NCBI GenBank assembly: GCA_965238305.1
Contig: CBDEHK010000001.1
Location: forward strand, 3,410,001 to 3,474,000
Source: CBDCGJ01 sp965238305
Lineage (GTDB): Bacteria > Pseudomonadota > Alphaproteobacteria > GCA-2731375
Direction of reading: 5' to 3'
DNA length: 64,000 nt
Below the pieces are notes generated by a model, which was given only the letters and a program-made list of their open reading frames with translations, was not told where the DNA came from and made no database searches. How positions within the stretch are numbered: the stretch's first letter is position 1; each line of letters begins with the position of its first letter. This document shows, piece after piece, positions 7,573 to 16,007 of this stretch. Made by a program: the position numbers and the translations under genes.

Positions 7573-8646
7573 ATGCAACAGCAATTTGAACTCACAACAT
7601 ACCCGTCGCGGATCATATTCGGCGAAGGTTCGATACGCCGAACTTCCGAGATCGTTAAGGATCTGGGATGCAGCCGGGCTTTGATTTTGACCACGCCACA
7701 GCAAATCCATCAGGGCGAAAAACTCCGGGATAGCCTGGGTGAACTCAGCGTTGGTAATTTTTCGGATGCTGCAATGCATACGCCCACGAATGTTACGGCG
7801 GAAACGCTAGAAATATTCAATTCGCTGGACGCGGACATAACCGTCGCAATCGGCGGTGGTTCCACCACCGGCCTCGGCAAAGCAATGTCTTATCGCACCG
7901 GAAAGCCACAAATTGTTGTTCCGACAAGTTATGCCGGATCCGAAGTCACACCGATCCTTGGCCAGACAGAGAGCGGTGTAAAAACAACGGTGAAAAGCCC
8001 GAAAATTCTACCCGATGTGGTGCTGTATGATCCGCTTTTGACCTATGATCTGCCGCTAACGATGTCCGTCACAAGCGCCTATAACGCACTAGCACATGCA
8101 GTAGAAGCCCTCTATGCCCAGGACCGCAATCCAATTGCGACCCAGATGGCACAGGCTGGAATTAAGGCCATCATCGACGCATTGCCCAAAATCAAAATCA
8201 ATCCCCACAGCGAAAGTGGGCGGCGCGGTGCGCTTTATGGTGCCTGGCTTTGTGGCGCGGTGCTGGGGTCTGTTGGCATGGCACTACACCACAAACTTTG
8301 CCATACCCTTGGCGGATCTTTCGATTTACCGCACGCAGACACACACGCGGTCTTGTTGCCGCATGCCGTCGCCTTCAATGAGATCGAAGTGCCAGATCTT
8401 TTGCAACCCATCGCCGATGCTTTGGACGCAAACAAAGCTGGCATCGGCCTCTATGAATATGCGAAATCCATTTCTGCACCATTAAGTCTAAGAGAAATTG
8501 GCATGCCGGAAAGTGGGATCGATCGCGCCGCAGATTTGGCCGTCGCTAATCCCTATTGGAACCCACGTGCCTTCAATCGACAGCAAATTCGAACAATCAT
8601 TGAAAACGCCTTTCATGGATCTGCGCCAGATGGCCTTATGCAATGA
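7573..8646 (+). CDS. Maleylacetate reductase
   Basis: An iron-containing alcohol dehydrogenase-family enzyme of about 357 residues, of the maleylacetate reductase group. It shows the nucleotide-binding GGGSTTGLGKA, the VPTSYAGSEVTPI segment and the metal-binding-region histidines in NALAHAVEAL and LHHKLCHTLGG. It would reduce maleylacetate to 3-oxoadipate with NAD(P)H, the step after hydroxyquinol ring cleavage. The dioxygenase for that cleavage is encoded in the same operon. The ATG at 7573 is preferred; an in-frame GTG at 7555 would add six residues. Its end overlaps the TRAP permease start by 4 bases. Confidence 0.92.
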   Translation: MQQQFELTTYPSRIIFGEGSIRRTSEIVKDLGCSRALILTTPQQIHQGEKLRDSLGELSVGNFSDAAMHTPTNVTAETLEIFNSLDADITVAIGGGSTTGLGKAMSYRTGKPQIVVPTSYAGSEVTPILGQTESGVKTTVKSPKILPDVVLYDPLLTYDLPLTMSVTSAYNALAHAVEALYAQDRNPIATQMAQAGIKAIIDALPKIKINPHSESGRRGALYGAWLCGAVLGSVGMALHHKLCHTLGGSFDLPHADTHAVLLPHAVAFNEIEVPDLLQPIADALDANKAGIGLYEYAKSISAPLSLREIGMPESGIDRAADLAVANPYWNPRAFNRQQIRTIIENAFHGSAPDGLMQ

Positions 8647-10679
8647 AAAAAGTTATCGAATTCTGGAAAAGCGGCAATCAGCCAACCGCCTGGAGCCGCA
8701 ATAATCTATGGTCGGGACGCGGTCTGTTCCCGCCGATAGCAAGACTGGGGGGCGGCTTGAACGCGATCGGTACGATCTGGATTGTCGCCATGATGTTGCT
8801 TGTTTGCGCTGATGTCATAGCACGGGGCTGGTTTGATCATCCACTGCCGAGAGTGCCGGAATTTGTCGGTTACTCCATCGTTGCCATTGTCTTCCTGCAA
8901 CTGCCTGATACCTTGCATCTGAGAAAACTCACGAAAGCTGACGCGTTTCTTGATTTCTTGTCGATCCGGCGGCCTGTCGCCGGCAGCCTTTATAACGCCA
9001 TTTTTCATCTAAGCAGTCTCATTGTTATGGCGTTGATCGCGTTCGGGCTCGTTCCCGACGCCTGGGCATCATTCGAAAGTGGTGAATACTTTGGCCGACA
9101 GAACGAAATCATCATACCGGTTTGGCCATTTAAAGGGATTATGGCCTTTTGTGCCATTGTTACGGCGTTTGAATTTTTTCTGCTGACGCTTGATTTCGTT
9201 CGGATGGCTGTGGCGGATGAACCCGATCATCCCGATGCCCGCAGCGGTTTGCCGAAAGGCTGGGGGGCTGTCCTTCTGCTCGTGATCTTTTTTGCCGCGG
9301 GTTACGTGTTCCTCAATCCCGATTTAGAACCCCTTACCATTGGGTCAATTCTGGTCGGTGTAATGCTGGTTCTTATCCTTGCCGGTATGCATATTGGTGT
9401 CGGTCTGATTTTATTGTCTTTCATCGGTGCCTGGTTGATCCGGGACGATTTTGGTACGGCGGTCAATTTGCTGAAGATCGCGTCTTCCGGCGCCATTCAG
9501 GATCAGTTATTCGCTGTGGTTCCCCTTTTTGTGTTTATGGGCATGCTGGTCAATATCGGCAATATTGGCCGCGACACCTTTGATGTCAGCCAGTGGCTGC
9601 TTGGACGAATAGCTGGAGGGCTCGGCGTTGCGACGGTCGTGGCGAACGCAATATTCGCCGCTATAACAGGTGTTTCAATTGCTTCTGCCGTTGTCTTCAC
9701 CAAAGTCTCTGTGCCGCCCATGGTCGAACATGGCTATACCACCAAATTTTCGGTCGGCATCGTGGCAGGCAGTTCCGTCCTCGGCATGCTTATTCCGCCG
9801 AGTTTACTTCTCATTGTCTTTGGCGTGATCGCGGAGGTCTCGGTTGGACAGCTATTCACTGCTGCCGTTGCGCCCGGAATTCTCCTCTCTGCTTCATTTT
9901 GTGTCGCTATTGTTCTCATCTCAATTTACATGCCTAGTTTTGCGGGCAACCTGCATGTTCCGGACGCCAGTAACGCGCCCTCTGCCTGGACGCGCAAGCC
10001 TGAGCATCATGAGACTGTCTGGTCGGCAATCGTCAAGTTGACACCAATTTCCATTTTGATACTTACCATTTTGGGCGGCATCTATGGCGGATTTTTCACG
10101 CCTACAGAAGCTGGTGCCGTTGGCGCGTTCTTTGCTCTGATCATCGTGGTCATAAAATCGTTCTTCAATCCGGGAATGCTTAGCCCGCAGAAGCTATGGA
10201 AAGTACTCATCGAAACCGGACATGTCTCGGTTTCGATCTTGTTTTTGATTATTGCCGCCAACATGTATACGCGCATGATTGCCCTGTCTGGATTGCCCAC
10301 TGAGCTGGTGGGAATGATAACAGAAGCGGATTTCGGATTTTATGGCATCATCTTGCTCTACCTCCTGATGGTGCTCGTCATGGGAATGGTCCTCGACAGC
10401 GTGTCGATCATGCTGATCACATTGCCGCTCGTCCTGCCTGCCCTTGCCGTGTTTGGTACCGATCTGATCTGGTTTGGCATTGTGACGGTGGTTGCGGTTG
10501 AAATTGGCCTTTTGACTCCACCGTTGGGCCTGACCGTTTATGTGGTCAAAGCGGCCATGGGCAATTCGCAGATCAAACTTGGAGAGATCTTTGCGGGCGC
10601 ATTTCCCTTTGTGCTCATCATGATCCTAGTGACCGCCCTTCTGGTCATCTTCCCCCAAATTACCGAGTTCACAAGATAA
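8643..10679 (+). CDS. TRAP transporter membrane protein, fused small (DctQ) and large (DctM) subunits
   Basis: A 678-residue inner-membrane protein in which the four-helix DctQ domain (about residues 30-190) is joined to the twelve-helix DctM domain (about 215-675). The DctQ part contains VCADVIARGWFDHPLPRVPE. The DctM part contains IASAVVFTKVSVPPMVEHGY, GMLIPPSLLLI and TPTEAGAVGAFFAL, all standard for the large subunit. It would pair with the DctP protein encoded at the start of the operon for ion-driven uptake. The start overlaps the maleylacetate reductase stop (ATGA). The fusion is a known arrangement. Confidence 0.92.
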   Translation: MKKVIEFWKSGNQPTAWSRNNLWSGRGLFPPIARLGGGLNAIGTIWIVAMMLLVCADVIARGWFDHPLPRVPEFVGYSIVAIVFLQLPDTLHLRKLTKADAFLDFLSIRRPVAGSLYNAIFHLSSLIVMALIAFGLVPDAWASFESGEYFGRQNEIIIPVWPFKGIMAFCAIVTAFEFFLLTLDFVRMAVADEPDHPDARSGLPKGWGAVLLLVIFFAAGYVFLNPDLEPLTIGSILVGVMLVLILAGMHIGVGLILLSFIGAWLIRDDFGTAVNLLKIASSGAIQDQLFAVVPLFVFMGMLVNIGNIGRDTFDVSQWLLGRIAGGLGVATVVANAIFAAITGVSIASAVVFTKVSVPPMVEHGYTTKFSVGIVAGSSVLGMLIPPSLLLIVFGVIAEVSVGQLFTAAVAPGILLSASFCVAIVLISIYMPSFAGNLHVPDASNAPSAWTRKPEHHETVWSAIVKLTPISILILTILGGIYGGFFTPTEAGAVGAFFALIIVVIKSFFNPGMLSPQKLWKVLIETGHVSVSILFLIIAANMYTRMIALSGLPTELVGMITEADFGFYGIILLYLLMVLVMGMVLDSVSIMLITLPLVLPALAVFGTDLIWFGIVTVVAVEIGLLTPPLGLTVYVVKAAMGNSQIKLGEIFAGAFPFVLIMILVTALLVIFPQITEFTR

Positions 10680-10687
10680 GGATTGTT

Positions 10688-11281
10688 ATGCGACAGATAC
10701 TCGATCAATCGGCCCGTTCCCTGATTTTCACAGAAGCACGCACCGCCAATCTGTTTCTTGACAAACCTGTGGCAACTGCACTGTTTCAGGAAATCTATGA
10801 TCTTATGAAATGGGGCCCAACCTCCATGAACTCTTGTCCTGCCCGGATCGTATTTTTGGCCACCGACGCGGCGAAAGAGCGCCTGAGGCCTGCCTTATTT
10901 GATGGAAATATCGCCCGGGTGGAGAGTGCCCCCGTAGTGGCGATCATTGGCCACGACATGGAGTTTTTTGGGCACCTACCGACCCTGTTCGCGCATGCCC
11001 CTGAAAACAAAAAAATATTTGAAAATAACGAATTTGCAGCCCAGGCAACCGCCTTTCGCAATGCCAGCCTGCAGGGCGCCTATTTCATCATCGCTGCTCG
11101 GGCGGTTGGTCTTGATTGCGGTCCGATGTCCGGGTTTGACAACAATCTTGTCGACAAGGAATTCTTCGGCGGCACTCACGTAAAATCAAATTTTCTGTGT
11201 TCGTTGGGGTATGCCGACGAAGCCCACAATTTTCCACGCGGACCACGTTTTGAGTTCGAAGAAATTTGCCAAGTGCTATAG
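10688..11281 (+). CDS. RutE/TcpB-like nitroreductase-family reductase (copy 2)
   Basis: A 197-residue homologue of the product of 5975-6700, of normal length for RutE-type proteins. Motifs include MKWGPTSMNSCPARIV, ENNEFAAQATAFRNASLQGA, GLDCGPMSGFDN and the family-like ending PRFEFEEICQVL. It lies between the TRAP permease and the ring-cleavage dioxygenase. In chlorophenol operons a related protein (TcpB) reduces quinone products so that hydroxyquinol stays in the reduced form the dioxygenase needs. That role is a reasonable inference here. Having two diverged copies in one operon suggests different substrates rather than simple duplication. Confidence 0.85.
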   Translation: MRQILDQSARSLIFTEARTANLFLDKPVATALFQEIYDLMKWGPTSMNSCPARIVFLATDAAKERLRPALFDGNIARVESAPVVAIIGHDMEFFGHLPTLFAHAPENKKIFENNEFAAQATAFRNASLQGAYFIIAARAVGLDCGPMSGFDNNLVDKEFFGGTHVKSNFLCSLGYADEAHNFPRGPRFEFEEICQVL

Positions 11282-11296
11282 TCGAAAGGAAAAACA

Positions 11297-12187
11297 ATGA
11301 CAGACCAGATCAAATCCGGGTATTTCACCGAAGAAGACAGTGCGAAGGTTGTCACGGGCCGAAACGCTGGGGCAAAGGATGAGCGCCTGAAACAGGTTAT
11401 GGACAGCGTTACTCGTCACCTCCATGCCGTCGTAAAAGAGGTTGAACCAACCCAGGAAGAATGGTTTCAGGCCATTGAGTTCCTGACAAAAACAGGACAT
11501 ATGTGCGATGATTGGCGACAGGAATTCATTCTGCTTTCCGATGTGCTCGGTGTTTCCATGCTGGTCGACGCGATCAATAACCGCAAATCAGAGGGGGCTA
11601 CGGAAACAACGGTTCTTGGTCCTTTTCATACCCCCAACTCACCGGCCCTGGCACTGGGTGCCAATATCTGCCAGGACGGCAAAGGTGAGCCGCTTGTGGT
11701 CATCGGAACGGTGAAATCCGTGGATGGATCGCCCATTCCAGGCGCTCGCCTCGACGTCTGGCAGGCCAACGACGAAGGGTTTTACGATGTTCAGCAAAAA
11801 GGCATTCAGCCGGAGGGAAATCTGCGCGGTATCTTCGAGACAGATGACAGCGGTTCGTACTGGTTTACTGGGGTGAAACCGAACTATTATGGCATTCCGA
11901 AAGACGGACCGGTTGGGCAGTTGCTCGAAAAACTTGGGCGAAGCCCCATGCGACCGGCGCATTTGCACTTTATTGTGACAGCGGATAGTCATGAGCCAAT
12001 CACCACGCATATTTTTGTTCCGGAAGACCCCTACATCAATTCCGACGCAGTGTTCGGCGTTAAGGAAAGCTTACTTGTTGATTTTGTCAAAATCGATGAT
12101 GCGGCCCGCGCCAAAGAGTGCAATGTCAACAATCCATTCTGGGAAGTAAATTTCGATATTTCGCTTGCCCCGAAGCGATCCGACTGA
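11297..12187 (+). CDS. Hydroxyquinol 1,2-dioxygenase (intradiol)
   Basis: A 296-residue intradiol dioxygenase with an N-terminal helical dimerisation domain (about residues 20-95) and a C-terminal beta-sandwich. The Fe(III) ligands are seen as the Tyr in DEGFYDVQ, a Tyr in PNYYGIP and the two His of RPAHLHF. The residues around VLGPFHTPNSP and the neighbouring maleylacetate reductase point to hydroxyquinol (1,2,4-trihydroxybenzene) rather than catechol, giving maleylacetate. It is the last gene of the operon, with AAAGGAAAA as ribosome binding site. Twelve bases after its stop an IS6-like end begins. Confidence 0.9.
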   Translation: MTDQIKSGYFTEEDSAKVVTGRNAGAKDERLKQVMDSVTRHLHAVVKEVEPTQEEWFQAIEFLTKTGHMCDDWRQEFILLSDVLGVSMLVDAINNRKSEGATETTVLGPFHTPNSPALALGANICQDGKGEPLVVIGTVKSVDGSPIPGARLDVWQANDEGFYDVQQKGIQPEGNLRGIFETDDSGSYWFTGVKPNYYGIPKDGPVGQLLEKLGRSPMRPAHLHFIVTADSHEPITTHIFVPEDPYINSDAVFGVKESLLVDFVKIDDAARAKECNVNNPFWEVNFDISLAPKRSD

Positions 12188-12198
12188 AGGCAAATTTA

Positions 12199-12456
12199 GG
12201 CATAGTCAGAGGAAAATTGGCTGAACAACCATTTTCCAGGCGATAGCGTCTATGGACGACAAATTCGCTCTGTTGTTTCAAAATGTCCCCGGAAATCATC
12301 CAACTTGCCGTGATGATGTATATCCGGTTCCCGCCTTCGTTACGCCAAGTCGAAAATTTACTGCATGAACGCGGCATTGAAGTTCTAGCGAAAAGCATTA
12401 TCAGAATGGCAAGTGCTATTGGCTGCGTCGATGAGACCGAGCTACCTTGTTCTTGA
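12199..12456 (+). mobile_element. 5' fragment of an IS6-family element
   Basis: The end sequence GGCATAGTCAGAGGAAAATT at 12199-12218 is followed about 60 bases later by an IS6-like transposase N-terminus. From 12274 the plus frame gives FKMSPEIIQLAVMMYIRF and then PSLRQVENLLHERGIEV, the helix-turn-helix start of these transposases. Similarity ends near 12414 and the frame stops at 12456. No 3' half or second end was found here. Together with 3231-3691 this remnant brackets the hydroxyquinol operon. The remaining 127 bases up to the PPTase gene hold nothing recognised. Confidence 0.7.
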
Positions 12457-12583
12457 GTCCGAGCAAAGTTACTCTAAAAATGCCAAGAAAATGTGGCTAT
12501 AAATGTTTCACGTGTTTTGCACATCATCAATTTCAGAATGGGTTATTTGCCTCCGCTTTTTTGCGCGAAGTTGGGCGTGTGGT

Positions 12584-13312
12584 CTACGTGAAGTTCAGAG
12601 CTGTGGTTATTTGCCCACCATCCCGGCACATTGTTTTTGTTGTTTTTGTTAGTAGGCAAATCGCAACTGCGCTATTTGACAAATCTCCGGTCAGAAATTG
12701 GTAGCGTTGTCCCTCAAGACAGGTTGCATACAGGTCGCCGGACCGTGCGTTGGTGAAGGCCAGCCGTACGGGCGTTGAAATCGGAAACTCCAACCCCTGC
12801 CCTTTAGATTTGCAAAAAGCTTCATGCAAAGTCCATAGCCGATAGAATTCCGGCAGTGTGATCTGCCCCGGCATTTTCAAATCTCCGACGAGATGGCTTA
12901 GAATTCGATCAAAATTGCGTTTCTTATTAAGGTTTTCGGCATCTAAGCCGATTTGAACCTCTTGGCATAGAGCAACAACAACTAACTGATCACTATGACT
13001 GACGCTTACATATATGGCATTATCGGTTGCGGTAGAAATCGCTATTTTTGGCCCAATATCGGTGTTTGACGGAAGGATCCAGTTCGAAGGGTTTGTGTCG
13101 GTCACTTCAGAAAGCAAACAGCGCAACAAAACTCGGCCTAGCAAACTTGATTTCGCTCTTGCGGGGCTCGTAAAATCACTTACATAGCGATGATCAGTCT
13201 CATCTGCGAAAAGATCTATCAGGCGACCGGCTGCCGGTTGATCAACATTTCCGAACCCTATTCTTAGCAAGATTTTCCTCCACATACGGCTGCCGTATTT
13301 CCCCTCCTTCAT
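12584..13312 (-). CDS. 4'-phosphopantetheinyl transferase (Sfp superfamily)
   Basis: A 242-residue Sfp-type transferase that moves phosphopantetheine from CoA to the serine of acyl carrier proteins. It has IYVSVSHSDQ at about residue 100, the Mg-binding region VQIGLDAENL and the signature FYRLWTLHEAFCKSKGQGL. It is transcribed away from the aryl-polyene-type cluster, whose two ACPs (14892 and 15173) are obvious partners. The 106-base gap to the next gene probably holds divergent promoters. Such dedicated PPTases are usual in aryl polyene clusters. Confidence 0.88.
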   Translation of the reverse strand: MKEGKYGSRMWRKILLRIGFGNVDQPAAGRLIDLFADETDHRYVSDFTSPARAKSSLLGRVLLRCLLSEVTDTNPSNWILPSNTDIGPKIAISTATDNAIYVSVSHSDQLVVVALCQEVQIGLDAENLNKKRNFDRILSHLVGDLKMPGQITLPEFYRLWTLHEAFCKSKGQGLEFPISTPVRLAFTNARSGDLYATCLEGQRYQFLTGDLSNSAVAICLLTKTTKTMCRDGGQITTALNFT

Positions 13313-13418
13313 CTTCGCTAATTATGGACGCAATACATGATTTGGGGTATTCAGCTTATGCAAACCAGATTATTTTATCGGGTTTCCCAGATGGTTTCAA
13401 AGCAGAACGGACCGATTT

Positions 13419-14144
13419 TTGCAGCATACATTTAGTTTGATGGATTGGAGTGCTTGGTCACCAAATCTCGACAGCAAATCTGCATGGCTTGAATGGTCCG
13501 AGGGGCGGTTTGCTGAGCAGAATTTTGACAAGCCCGAAGTCAAAGATATTCCGATGCTTATTCGCCGCCGGCTTTCTCGATTGGGTCGTATGGCCTTGCG
13601 CGTTGCCCTCGACGTCGGTGGCAGTGACGATGCGCATTTAGTTTTTTGCTCGCGGTTCGGTGATACTGAGGGCGTCGCGAAGATGATGCAACAACTTGTT
13701 GACGGAAAAAATCTTTCGCCTTCTGAATTCAGTATGTCCGTTCATAACGCTTTTGCCGGTGCATTGTCGATTTTGCAGAAGAACACCCGGTCCCATTCCG
13801 CAATTTCCGCGGGCCAGGATAGTTTCTGCGCAGGTTTTTTAGAATCCGTGATGCTGTTGAAGGAAAACCCTGGTGCAGAAATTTTGTACGTCTTCTATGA
13901 GGAGCCGATGTTCGAATTAATTCCGGACGCGGCTTCCCATCGGCTCGATTTGGCGCTTGCCATAAGACTAACAGGGGATACCGACGTTGGATCGAAAATG
14001 TCTTTTTCGGTTGAACTTTCGGACGAGAATTTAAGGTGTTCCGAAGAGGCTGTGGAACTTGGCTTCATTCGTTTCTTGTGTAGTGCAAATTGCGAATGGT
14101 CTTGGCGGGGCGAAAACGCAACCTGGCATTTTAACAAACTATGA
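13419..14144 (+). CDS. Beta-ketoacyl synthase-like protein of aryl polyene clusters
   Basis: A 241-residue protein of the short ketosynthase-like family (Ketoacyl-synt_2 type) found in aryl polyene clusters. The start MDWSAWSP and the mid-region SMSVHNAFAGALSI with ISAGQDSFCAGFLE resemble the N-terminal half of ketosynthases. It is too short for a full thiolase fold and lacks the two catalytic histidine motifs. It probably forms a complex with a full ketosynthase, such as a chain-length partner. The start is taken as TTG at 13419; ATG at 13440 is an alternative with a poorer upstream site. The stop overlaps the next gene. Confidence 0.72.
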   Translation: MQHTFSLMDWSAWSPNLDSKSAWLEWSEGRFAEQNFDKPEVKDIPMLIRRRLSRLGRMALRVALDVGGSDDAHLVFCSRFGDTEGVAKMMQQLVDGKNLSPSEFSMSVHNAFAGALSILQKNTRSHSAISAGQDSFCAGFLESVMLLKENPGAEILYVFYEEPMFELIPDAASHRLDLALAIRLTGDTDVGSKMSFSVELSDENLRCSEEAVELGFIRFLCSANCEWSWRGENATWHFNKL

Positions 14145-14932
14145 TAACAAGGCTAAACTATTTGTGGCGTTTGATCGGCACAGGCATAGCGTTCGCGACA
14201 TTTAGTTTGGGCGGTCTGGTACTCGCAATTTTCGTCTTCCCAGTTATTACCCATTTGTCTTCGGAACAGGAAACACGTCGTCGTCGGGTACAAAATATTG
14301 TTCGGTACGGCTTTCGGGCTTTTCTTCGATTGATGCAGATTTGGGGCATTATGCAGTTGGAGTGCGGCAATGAACAACAGTTGGCGACTTCTTCTGGGCG
14401 GCTAATCATCTCCAACCATCCAACCTTAATTGATGTTGTGGTCCTGATGTCGCTGACCCCCCAGGCGCAATGTATTATTAAACGCGAAGTCTGGGACCAC
14501 CGGTTTTTCGGCGGCGTTGCCCGTGCCGCAGGGTATATTCGCAATGACGATGATCCCGAGGAACTTATTCGCAAATGCCGGGAGGCAATTGCCAAAGGTG
14601 ACAATATTATTATTTTCCCTGAAGGAACTCGTAGCCTGCCGGGTCAGAAAGTTCGGCTTCGACGTGGATTCGCAAATATCGCCGCATTTACCACCACAGA
14701 CGTACAAATTGTGTCAATCAATTGTGAACCGGCAACCTTGGTGAAAGGAATTCCTTGGTATAATATTCCGGACAGGCGGTTTCACCTCAGTGTTTCGGTT
14801 GAAAATATCGTGCCTATTTCTGGATATCTGCAAAAGTACGAAAGATCTATTGCTGTTCGTCGCCTAACAAGGGATTTGGAGGCCTATTATAATGGTGAAA
14901 GTGACATTGAGCTCACTGGAAGCAGAAATTAA
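14141..14932 (+). CDS. Lysophospholipid-type acyltransferase (PlsC family)
   Basis: A 263-residue membrane-anchored acyltransferase. After an N-terminal hydrophobic segment (about residues 10-38) the catalytic NHPTLID (HX4D) lies near residue 93 and FPEGTRS near residue 164, the two defining PlsC motifs. In aryl polyene clusters such enzymes are thought to attach the polyene acid or a fatty acid to the lipid anchor. It overlaps the upstream gene by 4 bases and the following ACP by about 40. Confidence 0.85.
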   Translation: MITRLNYLWRLIGTGIAFATFSLGGLVLAIFVFPVITHLSSEQETRRRRVQNIVRYGFRAFLRLMQIWGIMQLECGNEQQLATSSGRLIISNHPTLIDVVVLMSLTPQAQCIIKREVWDHRFFGGVARAAGYIRNDDDPEELIRKCREAIAKGDNIIIFPEGTRSLPGQKVRLRRGFANIAAFTTTDVQIVSINCEPATLVKGIPWYNIPDRRFHLSVSVENIVPISGYLQKYERSIAVRRLTRDLEAYYNGESDIELTGSRN

Positions 14933-15176
14933 ATCACTAATTATTAGGTCACTTGATCTCGAAGATATTGGCCCCGAAGAAATTGATAGTAGCGAAATGT
15001 TATTTGGCGATGGCTTGGGTTTAGACTCAATTGATGCTCTTGAACTTGGTGTTGCCATTGAGGAGCAGTTTGCTGTTTCAATCGATTCAAAAGATGAAAA
15101 CATATCCAACTATTTTGCTTCGGTGAAAAATCTCGCGGAGTATGTTGCATCGATGAAGGGTATCGACGTCCTATGA
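14892..15176 (+). CDS. Acyl carrier protein (first of two)
   Basis: A 94-residue acidic carrier protein. The phosphopantetheine serine is Ser46 in GLDSIDALELG, and the four-helix pattern is clear. It starts inside the acyltransferase gene, in another frame, and its stop overlaps the start of the second ACP by 4 bases. A pair of distinct ACPs is typical of aryl polyene clusters, where one may carry the aryl starter and the other the growing chain. Which does which cannot be told here. Confidence 0.88.
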   Translation: MVKVTLSSLEAEIKSLIIRSLDLEDIGPEEIDSSEMLFGDGLGLDSIDALELGVAIEEQFAVSIDSKDENISNYFASVKNLAEYVASMKGIDVL

Positions 15177-15421
15177 ATAGTAAGGAAGAGATTTTCTCTG
15201 TCTTAAGTGGATACCTCGTGGATATGTTTGAAGTTCCACCTGAAGAAATTAAACTCGAAGCCCGACTTTATGAAGACCTGGACTTGGATAGCATTGATGC
15301 CGTGGACCTAGTTGTGCAACTACAAGACCTGACCGGGAAGAAAATTTCTCCAAAAGTATTCAAGGCCGTTCGTACAGTTGAGGATGTCGTGGTTAGCGTC
15401 GATGCTATCGTAAACGGATAA
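15173..15421 (+). CDS. Acyl carrier protein (second of two)
   Basis: An 82-residue carrier protein with the attachment serine at Ser40 in DLDLDSIDAVDLV, a near-canonical ACP motif. The region before it (EARLYEDL) is like fatty-acid ACPs. It is translationally coupled to the first ACP. The PPTase encoded at 12584-13312 should modify it. It is followed after 7 bases by the membrane protein gene. Confidence 0.9.
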   Translation: MNSKEEIFSVLSGYLVDMFEVPPEEIKLEARLYEDLDLDSIDAVDLVVQLQDLTGKKISPKVFKAVRTVEDVVVSVDAIVNG

Positions 15422-15428
15422 TAGAGCG

Positions 15429-16007
15429 ATGAATGGCTCGGGCCGTATTAATTTGATGTTTGCAAGCCTCGGTATCGCTTATCCTTTTCTCGTCTATCTC
15501 ATGTTGCCTTACCTCTCTCCATTTTTCTTGCTTTTGATTATGTTATTACTCCTTGCTTTTCGAATTGTTATAGCTGGTTCCGGTGCGCGGAGGGGTCGTG
15601 CCATTTGGCTTTTGGTTTTCGTTTCTACCTTCACGATACCATTTGGTTTTATTGATCCCCAACTTGCCGTTCGGGCCTATCCAGTGGCGATGAGCCTAAG
15701 CATTGCGTGCGTCTTCGCATATTCGTTGCGGTTTCCGCCGACAATAGTCGAACGTATAGCAAGGATGAGCGAGCCAAAACTGAACGACAAAGGTGTTCGT
15801 TATGCAAATCTTGTAACTTGGATTTGGGCGGTGTTTCTGTTTCTCAATGCAGCAGTTTCGGCGATGACTATGCTGTTCGCGTCGTTAGAAATCTGGACTT
15901 TGTACAATGGCTTCATTTCATATCTTTGCATCGGTGGTTTGTTCGCCGGTGAATTCGTCGTTCGTCAGTTTTTAAAAACCAGCCATACAGAGCCATCATC
16001 ATGTTAG
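15429..16007 (+). CDS. Integral membrane protein of aryl polyene clusters
   Basis: A 192-residue protein with five or six hydrophobic helices, for example residues 10-30, 33-48, 58-75, 85-98 and 130-155. It contains ARMSEPKLNDKGVRYANLVT between helices, like the COG4648-type membrane proteins in this position of aryl polyene clusters. The catalytic role is unknown; membrane anchoring of the biosynthetic complex or lipid handling are possible. It overlaps the following ligase gene by 7 bases. Confidence 0.72.
   Translation: MNGSGRINLMFASLGIAYPFLVYLMLPYLSPFFLLLIMLLLLAFRIVIAGSGARRGRAIWLLVFVSTFTIPFGFIDPQLAVRAYPVAMSLSIACVFAYSLRFPPTIVERIARMSEPKLNDKGVRYANLVTWIWAVFLFLNAAVSAMTMLFASLEIWTLYNGFISYLCIGGLFAGEFVVRQFLKTSHTEPSSC

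Noticed and set aside
12126..12398. 90-codon minus-strand frame after the dioxygenase gene
   Set aside because: It overlaps the dioxygenase 3' end and lies opposite the IS6 transposase fragment; no family features are visible.
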